52,250 nt of DNA from Chitinophagaceae bacterium. GTDB lineage: Bacteria; Bacteroidota; Bacteroidia; Chitinophagales; Chitinophagaceae. Positions 34,540 to 43,932 of this stretch are shown piece by piece. The stretch spans positions 1 to 52,250 of the forward strand of contig JAEUVJ010000007.1 in assembly GCA_016787085.1 (NCBI GenBank), read 5' to 3'. Made by a program: the position numbers and the translations under genes. Positions within the stretch are counted from its first letter, which is position 1. Each line of letters begins with the position of its first letter. The notes under the pieces are model-generated. The model did not search any database. It was not told where the DNA came from and saw only the letters and a program-made list of their open reading frames with translations.

Positions 34540-35403
34540 ATGAAAAGAAGACCTGTTGAAGTAACTGTGCTGTCCGACCTGCATCTCGGCACGTACGGTT
34601 GCCATGCCAGTGAGATAGTTAATTATCTCAAAAGCATATCTCCCCGCATACTTATTCTCAATGGTGATATCATTGATGGCTGGCAATTCAGCAAACGCTA
34701 TTTCCCCGCCGCACATATGCAGGTGATCAAAGAGATCATGAGTTTACTGACAGGCGGCACCCGGGTGATCTACATCACCGGCAACCACGATGAAATGCTT
34801 CGCCGCTATAGCGATATAGAGATAGGTAATTTCCAGCTTACAGATAAACTGGTAATGGAACTGAACGGGAAGATGACCTGGATATTCCATGGAGATGTAT
34901 TTGATGCCAGTACAAAAGGCAGCGCCAAACTGTTGGCCAAATTCGGTGGACATGGCTACGACCTGCTCATCTTGCTGAACCGTTTCATCAACTGGTGGCT
35001 GAAACTGATGAAGAGGGAAAAGATGAGTCTCAGTAAAAAGATCAAGAACAGCGTAAAGAAGGCCGTGAAATGGATCGGTGATTTTGAACAGACAGCCGCC
35101 GAACTGGCCATTGAAAAGAAATATGACTATATCATCTGCGGTCATATACATCAGCCACAGAAAAGAGTGATCGAAACAGAGAAGGGCAAGGTCACATATT
35201 TAAACAGCGGTGACTGGATAGAAAACCTGACTTCGCTGGAGTATAACAATAATGAATGGAATATTTATCACTATAACGAAAAAGAATTTCCTTCTGCCAA
35301 AGTGGTAAATATAGAAAAAAGATTGCCGGAGCTGAACGTGGTGACCGACCAGGTGGCTTTATTCATCAGTTCGCTTACTGGCTATAATTCCAGATCAATC
35401 TGA
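34540..35403 (+). CDS. Metallophosphoesterase, LpxH/PlcP-like
   Basis: 287 residues from ATG 34540. Calcineurin-type motifs in order: VLSDLHLGTYG, LNGDIIDGW, YITGNHDEM, IFHGDVFD and IICGHIHQP, each giving metal ligands for a binuclear centre. The COG2908 family includes LpxH (UDP-diacylglucosamine cleavage in lipid A synthesis) and PlcP, a phospholipase that strips phosphate head groups from membrane lipids when phosphate is short. The glycosyltransferase gene 10 bases downstream and the phosphorus context favour PlcP. A basic amphipathic stretch (LMKREKMSLSKKIKNSVKKA, about 161-180) suits membrane contact. Assignment between LpxH-like and PlcP-like remains inference. Confidence 0.75.
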   Translation: MKRRPVEVTVLSDLHLGTYGCHASEIVNYLKSISPRILILNGDIIDGWQFSKRYFPAAHMQVIKEIMSLLTGGTRVIYITGNHDEMLRRYSDIEIGNFQLTDKLVMELNGKMTWIFHGDVFDASTKGSAKLLAKFGGHGYDLLILLNRFINWWLKLMKREKMSLSKKIKNSVKKAVKWIGDFEQTAAELAIEKKYDYIICGHIHQPQKRVIETEKGKVTYLNSGDWIENLTSLEYNNNEWNIYHYNEKEFPSAKVVNIEKRLPELNVVTDQVALFISSLTGYNSRSI

Positions 35404-35413
35404 AAACCCAAGT

Positions 35414-36457
35414 ATGAAGATATTTTACGCCGTCCAGGCAACAGGTAATGGTCATATCAGCCGGGCCATGGAGTTGTTGCCGTACCTGCAGCAATACGGA
35501 ACTGTGGATATATTTCTTAGTGGCGATAATAGTCACCTTCTTATGGATGCGCCTGTAAAATACCGCAGTAAAGGCCTGAGCTTATACTTCAATTCAACCG
35601 GGGGATTAGACTATTGGAAGATACTCCGCGGCTTTCATCCGCTAAGCCTGCGTAAAGAGATCTATGAATTACCTGTAGAGAAGTATGATCTTGTCATCAA
35701 CGATTTTGAATACATCACATCGGCTGCCTGCGCCAAAAAGAGAATACCGTCAGTGCAATTAGGTCACCAGGCCAGTTTTCAATCGAAACAGACACCGAGA
35801 CCTGCAACCAGGAATGCTATTGGTGAATGGGTGTTGAAGAATTACGCAAGGGCTACTCATAATATAGGCCTGCACTTCGAATGTTACGATGATTTTATTC
35901 TCCCTCCTGTTATCAAACAGGAAATACTGGATGCAGAACCGGTGACTAAGGAGCATATCACCGTTTACCTACCGTCATGTTCCGCTGACTTCCTGGGAAA
36001 AATACTTCATCCGATCCGGAGTCTTCATTTTCATGTTTTCTCCAAAGAGATAAAACAAACTGTAAGAAAAAGCAACATCACTTTCTTTCCCGTCAGCAAA
36101 ACGCTTTTCAATAAAAGCATGATCGAATGTACCGGGATCATCTGCGGTGCCGGTTTTGAAACTCCGGCTGAAGCCTTATACCTGCAGAAAAAGATGATCT
36201 GCATTCCTACCCGCGGCCAGTACGAGCAGCTCTGCAATGCTGCATCGCTTGAACAAATAGGAATACGATGCCTGAAAAAGATAGGTGATGGTTTTACGAC
36301 TACTCTCTACCAATTGCTGGAAGAGAAAAAGACCGTAACAGTAAACTATGGTCATACCATGCCCCTGATCCTGGACAGGTTGTGGCGGGTCTATGAAAAA
36401 ATGAACAGTCATGTGGTCAGCGACTATTCTGCATGGCCGATGGGCGAGTTTGCCTGA
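35414..36457 (+). CDS. Glycosyltransferase family protein, possible Agt-like partner
   Basis: 347 residues. The N-terminal MKIFYAVQATGNGHISRAME is the GxGH loop of the GT-B fold (MurG/MGD-like, Glyco_trans_1_3 group). The second domain has the donor-site region IICGAGFETPAEALYLQKKM, where a Gly-rich turn and conserved Glu contact the sugar nucleotide. Such enzymes transfer sugars to lipid acceptors on the inner face of the membrane. As second gene of a two-gene operon with the PlcP-like phosphoesterase it would glycosylate the diacylglycerol released, replacing phospholipid by glycolipid. A lipid A or surface glycan role is the alternative. Confidence 0.75.
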   Translation: MKIFYAVQATGNGHISRAMELLPYLQQYGTVDIFLSGDNSHLLMDAPVKYRSKGLSLYFNSTGGLDYWKILRGFHPLSLRKEIYELPVEKYDLVINDFEYITSAACAKKRIPSVQLGHQASFQSKQTPRPATRNAIGEWVLKNYARATHNIGLHFECYDDFILPPVIKQEILDAEPVTKEHITVYLPSCSADFLGKILHPIRSLHFHVFSKEIKQTVRKSNITFFPVSKTLFNKSMIECTGIICGAGFETPAEALYLQKKMICIPTRGQYEQLCNAASLEQIGIRCLKKIGDGFTTTLYQLLEEKKTVTVNYGHTMPLILDRLWRVYEKMNSHVVSDYSAWPMGEFA

Positions 36458-36559
36458 AACTCCTGTTCACTCCAATATTAAATTTTCACCGGATGCCAAA
36501 ACTTAACACGGGGTATGTCAGGTGAAGATTATTTTAGTGTTATTAAATTGTAATGAAAA

Positions 36560-36808
36560 ATGAGCACTAAAGAATCATCAGTCAAAAAATTATCAAAGAA
36601 AGAGTCCCGGCAAATGGTGTATGAAAAACTGGTCACCGCATTGAGTGAATTTAAAACAGGCATCAAAGACAAGAAATTTGAGAGCAACCTGCAAAAAGCA
36701 AGTAAATTATTTGCGGAGGATATGGTAAAAGCAGCGAAAGCGGCTGAAGCAAAAGTCAAAAAAGCTGCAAATCGAAAAGAAAAAAAGTCTTCGGAAGAAA
36801 ATGTATAA
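36560..36808 (+). CDS. Small lysine-rich protein of unknown function
   Basis: 82 residues, about a quarter Lys, all helical and without a signal or membrane segment (VYEKLVTALSEFKTGIKDKK, DMVKAAKAAEAKVKKAA). Composition resembles histone-like or nucleic-acid-binding helical proteins, but no family signature is seen. The frame has an ATG start and a terminator 24 bases after the stop, so it is probably a real, single-gene unit. Confidence 0.6.
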   Translation: MSTKESSVKKLSKKESRQMVYEKLVTALSEFKTGIKDKKFESNLQKASKLFAEDMVKAAKAAEAKVKKAANRKEKKSSEENV

Positions 36809-36831
36809 GGCAACAGAAGTCCCTTATATAA

Positions 36832-36870
36832 AAAAGGAGCTACGCCTGTTCAAACAGCTTGGCTCCTTTT
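36832..36870. terminator. Bidirectional hairpin terminator
   Basis: AAAAGGAGC (36832-36840) pairs with GCTCCTTTT (36862-36870), with an inner CTGTT/AACAG extension. It lies between the convergent Lys-rich protein and OPT transporter genes. Confidence 0.8.
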
Positions 36871-36889
36871 AATTAGTTCACATTAATTT

Positions 36890-38941
36890 TTACAGGCGGA
36901 CCTCCTTTTTAATAGCTATACGATAGAGCGTATAGCACATAAGTGCAAAGAAAGCGACCCCCAAAATGTGATACCCTCCAATTCCTAAATTTTCATGCAG
37001 CCATCCTTCCGCACTCATCTTTTTCATGCCGTTGGCAACAGAAGGGGGAATACTCAAAAATGCAAAGATTACTCCGAGCAGGGCACCTCCGGCAACTAGA
37101 CCGGTTGCAAATAAACTGCCTTTTTCCAGATCTTCTTCTCCTTCTTTACTAACATCGCCACGTTTTTTCTTCACTGCATGTACAATACCCTTAATGGCTC
37201 CACCAATAAATATTGGCAGTGTAGTAGAGATAGGAAGATATACACCAATTGCAAAACTCAATGCTTTTACTCCGCACAACTCCACCACCAACGCCAACGC
37301 TGCACCGGCCATTATAAAATTCCAATCCAATTTTCCACCGAGAATTCCTTTTATTAATGTGGCCATCAAGGTTGGCTGCGGAGCATTGAATGTGCTCCCG
37401 ATAGCGTGTTGAATACCATTTTTTGCCATCTCTTCAGTGGGCGTATCCAATGTGATAACAGTAAAGCCGATTGCGATGGAAGAGACAATGGCGCCAATAA
37501 ATAAAGCGAGCTGTTGGTTTCTTGGCGTAGCGCCAACTATGTACCCTGTTTTAAGATCCTGCGATGTTGCACCCGCGTTGGCCGCTGCGATACATACCAT
37601 ACCCCCTACTACTAATGCCATTGGCTCATAAAAACTTCCTGTCCATCCTACGGCAACAAATATCAAACAAGTACTCATGATTGTTGCGATAGTCATTCCA
37701 GATATAGGATTATTTGTCGTACCGATCAAACCAACGATACGGGAAGAAACCGTAACAAAGAATGCCCCGAACACTACTATCAAAATACCAATGAGAAGTT
37801 TATTGAAAATATTATGGCCCGGGATCAGGGGCAAAAAAGCGATCAGCAATATCAATGCAAGACTGCCGAATAAAACCACTTTTATATTCAGATCCTTCTC
37901 TGTGCGAAGACGGCCTCCCTCCCCTTTTTCTTTAACAGATTTCACACTTTCCCTGAAAGAAGAAATAATAGTGGGAATAGTTTTGATCAGTGTGATAAAC
38001 CCGCCCATCGCTACAGCGCCGGCGCCGATCTGCCGGATGTAGGCCCTGTAAATAGCTGTAGCCGGGTCAGCAAAAGTCTGTGTGGCCGGATCCCATCCAC
38101 CATATCCGCCAGCGGTATCAATATTTGTGAGGAAACCAAGTTTTACCTGCTGCAAAGCGATATTGATTGGATCTACCAGTGAAGCAAGTATGGGATTAAA
38201 CACAAGCCAGCTCAATACACTTCCCGCTACCAATACACCCGCAATACGCGGACCGATGATATAACCTACTCCAAGATATTCAGGCGTGATATCCGCCGAT
38301 ACTTGTGCTGACGGATAAAACTTATTGACCGCTTTTGTTTTGATCGTATCATAGATCGGCGATTCAGCTATCACCCTGAATAATCGTTGTAACAACGCAT
38401 AGGCAAATGCAAATCCGAGTCCCTGGAAAGCGACTTTGGCAAACTCCCCGCCTTTTTCACCGGCTTTTAATACGGAAGCGCAGGCCGTTCCCTCGGGATA
38501 AGGAAGTGTTTCGTGTTCTTTAACGATCAGCGATCGCCTCAAGGGTATCATCATCAAAGTACCAAGCATACCCCCAAAAATGGCCAGAATGAATATAATG
38601 AGGTAATCAAAGTATTTGGCAGAATCAGCAGAAGATAAAAACAAAAAACCCGGCAATGTAAATACCACTCCCGAAGCAATACTTTCACCTGCCGATCCGG
38701 TGGTTTGAATAATATTGTTTTCCAGTATCGTCGTTTTAAACAACCTTCTCCCCAGGGTGATGGCAATTACTGCAATAGGAATAGAAGCGGATACGGTAAG
38801 ACCTGCCTTTAATGCCAGGTAAACTGTAGCGGCACCGAAGAGAATACCAAAAATACTTCCGAGGATAATAGATTTGAATGTAAACTCAGCCATCTTCGTT
38901 TCCGGAGCGACGAATGGCTTAAAGCCGGTTTGTTCTGCCAT
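36890..38941 (-). CDS. OPT-family oligopeptide transporter
   Basis: 683 residues starting MAEQTGFKPFVAPETKMAEF; the extension to 39028 is discarded because it is translated repeat sequence. About 15 membrane segments. Family marks are LGSIFGILFGAATVYLALKA, YPEGTACASVLKAGEKGG and AGATSQDLKTGYIVGATPRN. OPT proteins take up oligopeptides, or metal chelates in some branches, driven by protons. It is followed upstream on the same strand by two POT peptide transporters, so peptide uptake is the probable role. Confidence 0.92.
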   Translation of the reverse strand: MAEQTGFKPFVAPETKMAEFTFKSIILGSIFGILFGAATVYLALKAGLTVSASIPIAVIAITLGRRLFKTTILENNIIQTTGSAGESIASGVVFTLPGFLFLSSADSAKYFDYLIIFILAIFGGMLGTLMMIPLRRSLIVKEHETLPYPEGTACASVLKAGEKGGEFAKVAFQGLGFAFAYALLQRLFRVIAESPIYDTIKTKAVNKFYPSAQVSADITPEYLGVGYIIGPRIAGVLVAGSVLSWLVFNPILASLVDPINIALQQVKLGFLTNIDTAGGYGGWDPATQTFADPATAIYRAYIRQIGAGAVAMGGFITLIKTIPTIISSFRESVKSVKEKGEGGRLRTEKDLNIKVVLFGSLALILLIAFLPLIPGHNIFNKLLIGILIVVFGAFFVTVSSRIVGLIGTTNNPISGMTIATIMSTCLIFVAVGWTGSFYEPMALVVGGMVCIAAANAGATSQDLKTGYIVGATPRNQQLALFIGAIVSSIAIGFTVITLDTPTEEMAKNGIQHAIGSTFNAPQPTLMATLIKGILGGKLDWNFIMAGAALALVVELCGVKALSFAIGVYLPISTTLPIFIGGAIKGIVHAVKKKRGDVSKEGEEDLEKGSLFATGLVAGGALLGVIFAFLSIPPSVANGMKKMSAEGWLHENLGIGGYHILGVAFFALMCYTLYRIAIKKEVRL

Positions 38942-38977
38942 AGCGATAGTTTTGTAAAAGGGAAGATAAGGAAAGAT

Positions 38978-39059
38978 GTCTGAAGTCAGAGACCGGAAGT
39001 CCGAAAGATCATTTCCAATCGAGAACACTTTCCGACTTCATACTTCATACCTCAACCTC
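38978..39059. repeat. Intergenic repeat with inverted arms (copy 1)
   Basis: GAAGTCCGAAAG (38996-39007) is inverted as CTTTCCGACTTC (39028-39039) with one mismatch, followed by TACTTCATACCTC. The words GAAGTCCGA and CATACCTC recur in the mreB-mreC gap (48083-48172). It fills the gap between the OPT and POT genes. Confidence 0.5.
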
Positions 39060-40700
39060 TTAATTCACTCCTTTTTCCTTCATCACTTTATTCAGCCACT
39101 TCAGCATGGCAAACAGGAATATTGCTGCCGCAAATAATAAAATAAAGTTCAGCCAGAAATAATTCACCTTATTATCATACTTGTCCCACTGGCTGGCTAA
39201 TATGCCGCTAAGCTTATTGCCGATGGAAGTAGAGAGGAACCACCCGCCCATCATTAATGACGTAATCCGCACAGGGCTTAGTTTGGACACTAATGATAAA
39301 CCCATCGGGCTTAAGAACAGTTCACCAATGGTAATAACCCCATAGCTGCCGATCAGCCACCACACACTTACTTTTTCTGATCCGTTATTGCCTGCCTTTA
39401 CCGCAGCGATCATGACCAGTACTGATAATGCAGATATCAACAAACCGAATGCGATCTTTGTGGGCGTCGAAGGCTCTTTTCCCCTTCTTCGCAACCAGGT
39501 AAAGAAGGCCACCACCAGCGGCGTTAACACAATTACCCAGAAAGGATTGATGGATTGACTGAGACTAGGTGCCCAGGTATTCAGCAACTGGCCTTCCTGC
39601 ACCGGCACCTCTTTCATATTCTTAAAATAAGGAGGATAGTCCCATACTTTCACATCCTTGCCGTCTTCTTTGATCTTTCGGAACTGCGCATCGGTCAGGG
39701 CAAATGAATCTTTCTTATAAACAGTGGTCGTATCTTTTAATAATAATCCAGAAACAATATTGCCCGTCACCCCTTCCACATGCCTGTCCGTATAGCGGCT
39801 GGCCCAGGTATTCAGCGCCGACCCGTTTTGCTTAAAGATGGCCCAGAATAAAATAACAACCGCAAATATGGCGAGCATGGCGCCCATCGCAGGCCGTTCA
39901 TCGGCATTGCTGCGCACCAGCAGCACTGTATAAAATATAAGGACCGGGATACAGGCGAAGATGAAAGCATCCGTAGAGTTGGAGTCGAAGATATATCCTG
40001 AAGTCCCCTTGATGAACCAGCCTATTACTCCAAAAATCAAAGAAGGCAGTATGACAAGCGCAAGAATGCGCCCTAGCGGCATATCGCCCGGTTTCAGTGG
40101 TTTTCTTACATCATACTCTTTATAATGACTGGTACCCGCTATGAAAGTGACAACACCAATGAACATACCAATACCCGCTGCGCCGAAAGCACCGGCCCAT
40201 CCGAGCAGATTCAATAATACAGCGCCAAAAAAATTACAAATAAAAGCGCCGATATTAATACCCATGTAGAAAATGTTATATCCCTCATCTTTCTGTTGCA
40301 TGTGTTTGGGCGTGGAATATACATTTCCCAGCAGCGTAGAAATATTGGGCTTAAAAAAACCATTCCCGACGATCACCAGCGTCATCGAAACATACAGCAT
40401 GGTCTCATTATGGATACCCATGGTGCAATAGCCGGCGCCCATCAGTAGTCCGCCCAGGATGATGGATCTCCTGTATCCGAGATAACGATCAGCGATCAGC
40501 CCGCCGAGAAAAGGCGTAAAGAAAACCAGTGCTATGAAGGTGCCATAGAGGCTGGACGCATCCTTTTCGTCCATACTGAAACCATTGACCGCATCTTTCA
40601 GGTAAAAAGTAAAAATGCCGATCATCAGGTAATACCCGAACCGTTCCCACATTTCAGAAAAGAAGAGAAAGGGCAATGCTTTCGGATGTTTCTTCCACAT
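39060..40700 (-). CDS. POT-family proton-dependent peptide transporter
   Basis: 546 residues, about 12-14 membrane helices. The proton-coupling motif ExxER appears in FFSEMWERFGYYLMIGIFTF at the N-terminus, and the second PTR2 signature in FYMGINIGAFICNFFGA. POT carriers import di- and tripeptides with protons. A hydrophilic insert of about 70 residues (VEGVTGNIVSG ... NTWAPSLSQSIN) lies between helices, as in many Bacteroidota members. About 45% similar to the neighbouring POT gene by eye, so the two are paralogues. Confidence 0.93.
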   Translation of the reverse strand: MWKKHPKALPFLFFSEMWERFGYYLMIGIFTFYLKDAVNGFSMDEKDASSLYGTFIALVFFTPFLGGLIADRYLGYRRSIILGGLLMGAGYCTMGIHNETMLYVSMTLVIVGNGFFKPNISTLLGNVYSTPKHMQQKDEGYNIFYMGINIGAFICNFFGAVLLNLLGWAGAFGAAGIGMFIGVVTFIAGTSHYKEYDVRKPLKPGDMPLGRILALVILPSLIFGVIGWFIKGTSGYIFDSNSTDAFIFACIPVLIFYTVLLVRSNADERPAMGAMLAIFAVVILFWAIFKQNGSALNTWASRYTDRHVEGVTGNIVSGLLLKDTTTVYKKDSFALTDAQFRKIKEDGKDVKVWDYPPYFKNMKEVPVQEGQLLNTWAPSLSQSINPFWVIVLTPLVVAFFTWLRRRGKEPSTPTKIAFGLLISALSVLVMIAAVKAGNNGSEKVSVWWLIGSYGVITIGELFLSPMGLSLVSKLSPVRITSLMMGGWFLSTSIGNKLSGILASQWDKYDNKVNYFWLNFILLFAAAIFLFAMLKWLNKVMKEKGVN

Positions 40701-40751
40701 AGCAAATAGTTTAAAGGGAAAGATAGGAAAACAATTGTGAGTGAAAATAAA

Positions 40752-40776
40752 AAAGGCGGTATTGAATACCGCCTTT
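40752..40776 (-). terminator. Hairpin terminator behind the upstream POT gene
   Basis: AAAGGCGGTAT (40752-40762) and ATACCGCCTTT (40766-40776) form a perfect 11-bp stem with a three-base loop and a T-rich tail on the minus strand. It makes the two POT genes separate transcription units. Confidence 0.88.
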
Positions 40777-40797
40777 GTATGAATGATGAAAAAATCG

Positions 40798-42453
40798 TTA
40801 TGCAGAGCCTGTTTTATCCTTTACGATCTGGTTAAGAGATTTGATACGGCTGAATATTAATAACCCTCCAAGTATCGCTGCAATAGTAATGACACCAAAG
40901 AAGATCATTTTATCCGGAATTTTGTCCCAGAAACTGGCCATAACACCTGCTACTTTTCCGCCTAGTGAAGTGGAAAGAAACCATCCTCCCATCATCAATG
41001 CGGTCAAACGCTGAGGAGCAAGCTTAGACACAAAAGATAAGCCAATCGGGCTCAGGCAAATTTCACTGACCGTAAACACACCGTATGTCAGGAATAGCCA
41101 GAAAGCACTTGTTTTATGAGTATAGATACTGGGAACGGACATCACAGCAAATACCATTACCAACGCACTTAACCCTGATATAATAAGGGCCCAGGCAAAC
41201 TTACTGGCTGTAGTAACTGTTTTCCCTCTTCTTGCCATGAATGCAAAGAAAGCGATCAGAATAGGAGTCAATAAAACAATAAAGCCCGGATTGATAGATT
41301 GGAATAATTCTGCGTTGGCGAGTTTAGCGCTTCCGCTGGCGGGCCAGTCCTCTTTTGGGACATTATTATAATATGGATCTGCACCGGTTGCTTTAACAGG
41401 ATTGCCTGCAGAGTCTGTAACCGTTCTCAAATACTCATCTGCTTTATTTACTTCACGTGGTTCTGTTGTAGCAGTCTGTAACATGTCCACGCTACTGGCA
41501 GGGCCTTCCAGTATTGCCGGAATCTGTCTGTCAGTATGTGTTTCGGCCCATATAGTAAGTCCGGTTGAATTCTGATTATATATAGTCCAGAAAATAATTG
41601 AAATAGTAAAAATAAAAAGCAGGGCTCCTATCCCTTTCTTATCTTCTGCACTTCCTTTACGCCAGAGATTGACATAAAAGAATATGACCGGTAAACAAGC
41701 AAACACAAAAGCATCATTTGAATCTGATCCCATCACGTTTCCCGGAATGATCCAGCCGACAATTCCGAAGATAATCATAGGTAAAAAAACGGAAGTAAAG
41801 ATTTGAGAAATCGGCATATCACCGGGCTGCATGGGTTTTTTGACATCGGCATGCTTTACATGCTTTAGTTGAGTAGCCAGCCAGATCAATCCGATAATCA
41901 ATCCTACACCTGCCGCAGAAAAAGCATAACCCCATCCATATTTATTCCGCAAATAGGCTGCTACGAAGTTGCATACGAGTGCTCCGACATTAATGCCCAT
42001 ATAAAAAATATTATAGGCATTATCTTTTAATGGCCGCAGGTCTTCTTTATTATAAATATTCCCAAGCAATGTAGAGATATTAGGTTTGAAAAAACCGTTT
42101 CCAATGATGATACACCCCAGCGAAACATACATGGCTGTATCACCCGGAAGAGCCAGCCCCAGATAGCCGGCTGCCATTAAAGACCCTCCTAAAAATATAG
42201 ACCTGATATACCCCAGGTACCTATCAGCAATCAAACCACCAATGAATGGAGTGAGATAGACCAAAGCAATGAATGTACCGACAACATCAGCCCCCATACC
42301 TCTTGAAAATTCTTTCCCCCCGGTGGTCGTATCGGTCAGATAAAGAAATAAAATCCCAACCATGAGATAATAGCCAAAACGTTCCCACATTTCAGTTAAG
42401 AATAAGACCCATAATCCCCTTGGGTGCTTGCCGGTTTTTGCAGGTTGATCCAT
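40798..42453 (-). CDS. POT-family proton-dependent peptide transporter
   Basis: 551 residues. ExxER motif in FLTEMWERFGYYLMVGILFL, second PTR2 signature in FYMGINVGALVCNFVAA, and late motif SPIGLSFVSKLAPQRLTALM. A polar insert (about 310-385, including TATTEPREVNKADEYLRTVT) lies between helices. It imports small peptides by proton symport across the inner membrane. It has its own terminator (40752-40776), so it can be expressed apart from its paralogue. Confidence 0.93.
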   Translation of the reverse strand: MDQPAKTGKHPRGLWVLFLTEMWERFGYYLMVGILFLYLTDTTTGGKEFSRGMGADVVGTFIALVYLTPFIGGLIADRYLGYIRSIFLGGSLMAAGYLGLALPGDTAMYVSLGCIIIGNGFFKPNISTLLGNIYNKEDLRPLKDNAYNIFYMGINVGALVCNFVAAYLRNKYGWGYAFSAAGVGLIIGLIWLATQLKHVKHADVKKPMQPGDMPISQIFTSVFLPMIIFGIVGWIIPGNVMGSDSNDAFVFACLPVIFFYVNLWRKGSAEDKKGIGALLFIFTISIIFWTIYNQNSTGLTIWAETHTDRQIPAILEGPASSVDMLQTATTEPREVNKADEYLRTVTDSAGNPVKATGADPYYNNVPKEDWPASGSAKLANAELFQSINPGFIVLLTPILIAFFAFMARRGKTVTTASKFAWALIISGLSALVMVFAVMSVPSIYTHKTSAFWLFLTYGVFTVSEICLSPIGLSFVSKLAPQRLTALMMGGWFLSTSLGGKVAGVMASFWDKIPDKMIFFGVITIAAILGGLLIFSRIKSLNQIVKDKTGSA

Positions 42454-42598
42454 ACAATAATTTTTAGTGAGTAATCAGAGTTTCACCTAATTAAGCAACC
42501 AAAATACAGAAATTTGACCACGAAAAATTTTTTTAGAGTTACCTTTAACTGTCATTATCCAATGGCGGCAATCGCTAAAAACCAATTGTAGCAACCGA

Positions 42599-43903
42599 AT
42601 GCGTATCTTATTGTTAGGCTCTGGCGGCAGGGAACATGCCCTTGCCTGGAAACTGAACCAAAGTGTCTGGACCAATCCCATCTATATTGCTCCCGGTAAT
42701 CCCGGCACGGCAAAACTTGGCGTCAATGTACCTCTTGATATCAATGACTTTGATGCCATCGGCCAATTCTGCAAAAAAGAAAAGATCGAACTGGTGATCG
42801 TAGGGCCGGAAGAACCCCTGGTCAATGGTATTTATGATCATTTCAAAGCCGATGAAGAATTAAAAGACATCTATTTTATCGGCCCATCCAAAGAAGGGGC
42901 ACAACTGGAAGGAAGCAAGGCCTTTGCTAAAGCCTTTATGCAACGGCATAATATTCCTACGGCTGCCTACAAGGAGTTCACCATTGATAACTATGAAGAA
43001 GGTATCAAATACCTCCAGCAGCATAGTCTTCCTATTGTGCTGAAAGCCGATGGCCTGGCTGCCGGCAAAGGGGTGGTGATCTGCCAGAGCTATGTGGAAG
43101 CCATTGCCGAGTTTGAACTGATGCTACAGCAGGCCAAGTTTGGCGAAGCCAGCAGGAAAGTAGTGGTGGAAGATTTTTTAAGTGGTATTGAGTTAAGCGT
43201 TTTTGCTATTACCGATGGTAAGAATTATGTAATACTGCCCGAAGCGAAAGATTACAAGCGTATCGGCGAAGGTGATAAAGGACTGAACACGGGCGGTATG
43301 GGCGCCGTAAGTCCTGTGCCTTTTGCCACTGCCGGTTTTATGCATAAAGTGGAAGAACGTGTGATCAAACCCACTATTGATGGTTTATATAAAGAAGGTA
43401 TTGTTTATACCGGTTTTGTGTTCTTTGGCCTGATCAACGTAAATGGTGACCCGTACGTGATCGAATACAATTGCCGCATGGGCGACCCGGAAACAGAAGT
43501 GGTAATACCAAGACTGGAAACCGACCTGATCGGATTATGTGTGGCCGCAACGCAGCAGGAACTGGATAAGGTAGTCGTAAGAACAGATAAAAGGGCGGCT
43601 GCAACGATCATGGCTGTTAGCCGTGGTTATCCCACAGGTTATGAAAAAGGATACGAGATCACAGGCCTGGATGGCAAATATGGTAAGCAGTCGCTGATCT
43701 TTCATGCCGGCACCAGAGAAGAGGAGGATAAGAAGATCGTGACCAACGGGGGACGGGTACTATGTGTCACATCATTAGGCGAGGATATCGAAGAGGCTGT
43801 CAATATCTCTTTAGATGTACTGGACAATATCCATTTTGACGGCATCTATTACCGCACCGATATCGGGTATGAATTCAAGCCCCAGGCTTCCGCCGGAACG
43901 TAG
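42599..43903 (+). CDS. purD: Phosphoribosylamine-glycine ligase
   Basis: 434 residues, the normal length. N-terminal MRILLLGSGGREHALAWKL, ATP-grasp region with VLKADGLAAGKGVVIC (about 147-162), signature YVIEYNCRMGDPETEVV and C-terminal GGRVLCVTSLG. The enzyme joins 5-phosphoribosylamine and glycine with ATP in the second step of purine synthesis. It stands alone, 29 bases before the tryptophan dioxygenase gene and with no other pur gene nearby. Confidence 0.98.
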   Translation: MRILLLGSGGREHALAWKLNQSVWTNPIYIAPGNPGTAKLGVNVPLDINDFDAIGQFCKKEKIELVIVGPEEPLVNGIYDHFKADEELKDIYFIGPSKEGAQLEGSKAFAKAFMQRHNIPTAAYKEFTIDNYEEGIKYLQQHSLPIVLKADGLAAGKGVVICQSYVEAIAEFELMLQQAKFGEASRKVVVEDFLSGIELSVFAITDGKNYVILPEAKDYKRIGEGDKGLNTGGMGAVSPVPFATAGFMHKVEERVIKPTIDGLYKEGIVYTGFVFFGLINVNGDPYVIEYNCRMGDPETEVVIPRLETDLIGLCVAATQQELDKVVVRTDKRAAATIMAVSRGYPTGYEKGYEITGLDGKYGKQSLIFHAGTREEEDKKIVTNGGRVLCVTSLGEDIEEAVNISLDVLDNIHFDGIYYRTDIGYEFKPQASAGT

Positions 43904-43919
43904 AATGGTGCTGCCCGCT

Positions 43920-43927
43920 TATTTTTG
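43920..43927 (+). promoter_or_regulatory. -7 promoter element of the tryptophan dioxygenase gene
   Basis: TATTTTTG matches TAnnTTTG exactly. The predicted start of transcription falls at or just after the ATG at 43933, which would favour the second ATG at 43942 as the translation start. No -33 element is evident. Confidence 0.35.
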
Positions 43928-43932
43928 TACAA

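Noticed and set aside
34540..35403. Canonical LpxH of lipid A synthesis
   Set aside because: Possible by family, but the glycosyltransferase partner, the absence of lpx neighbours and the phosphorus context favour a PlcP-like role; kept as the alternative.
38942..39028. N-terminal extension of the OPT transporter
   Set aside because: The extra 29 codons are translated intergenic repeat; the family N-terminus begins at MAEQTGFKPF (38941).
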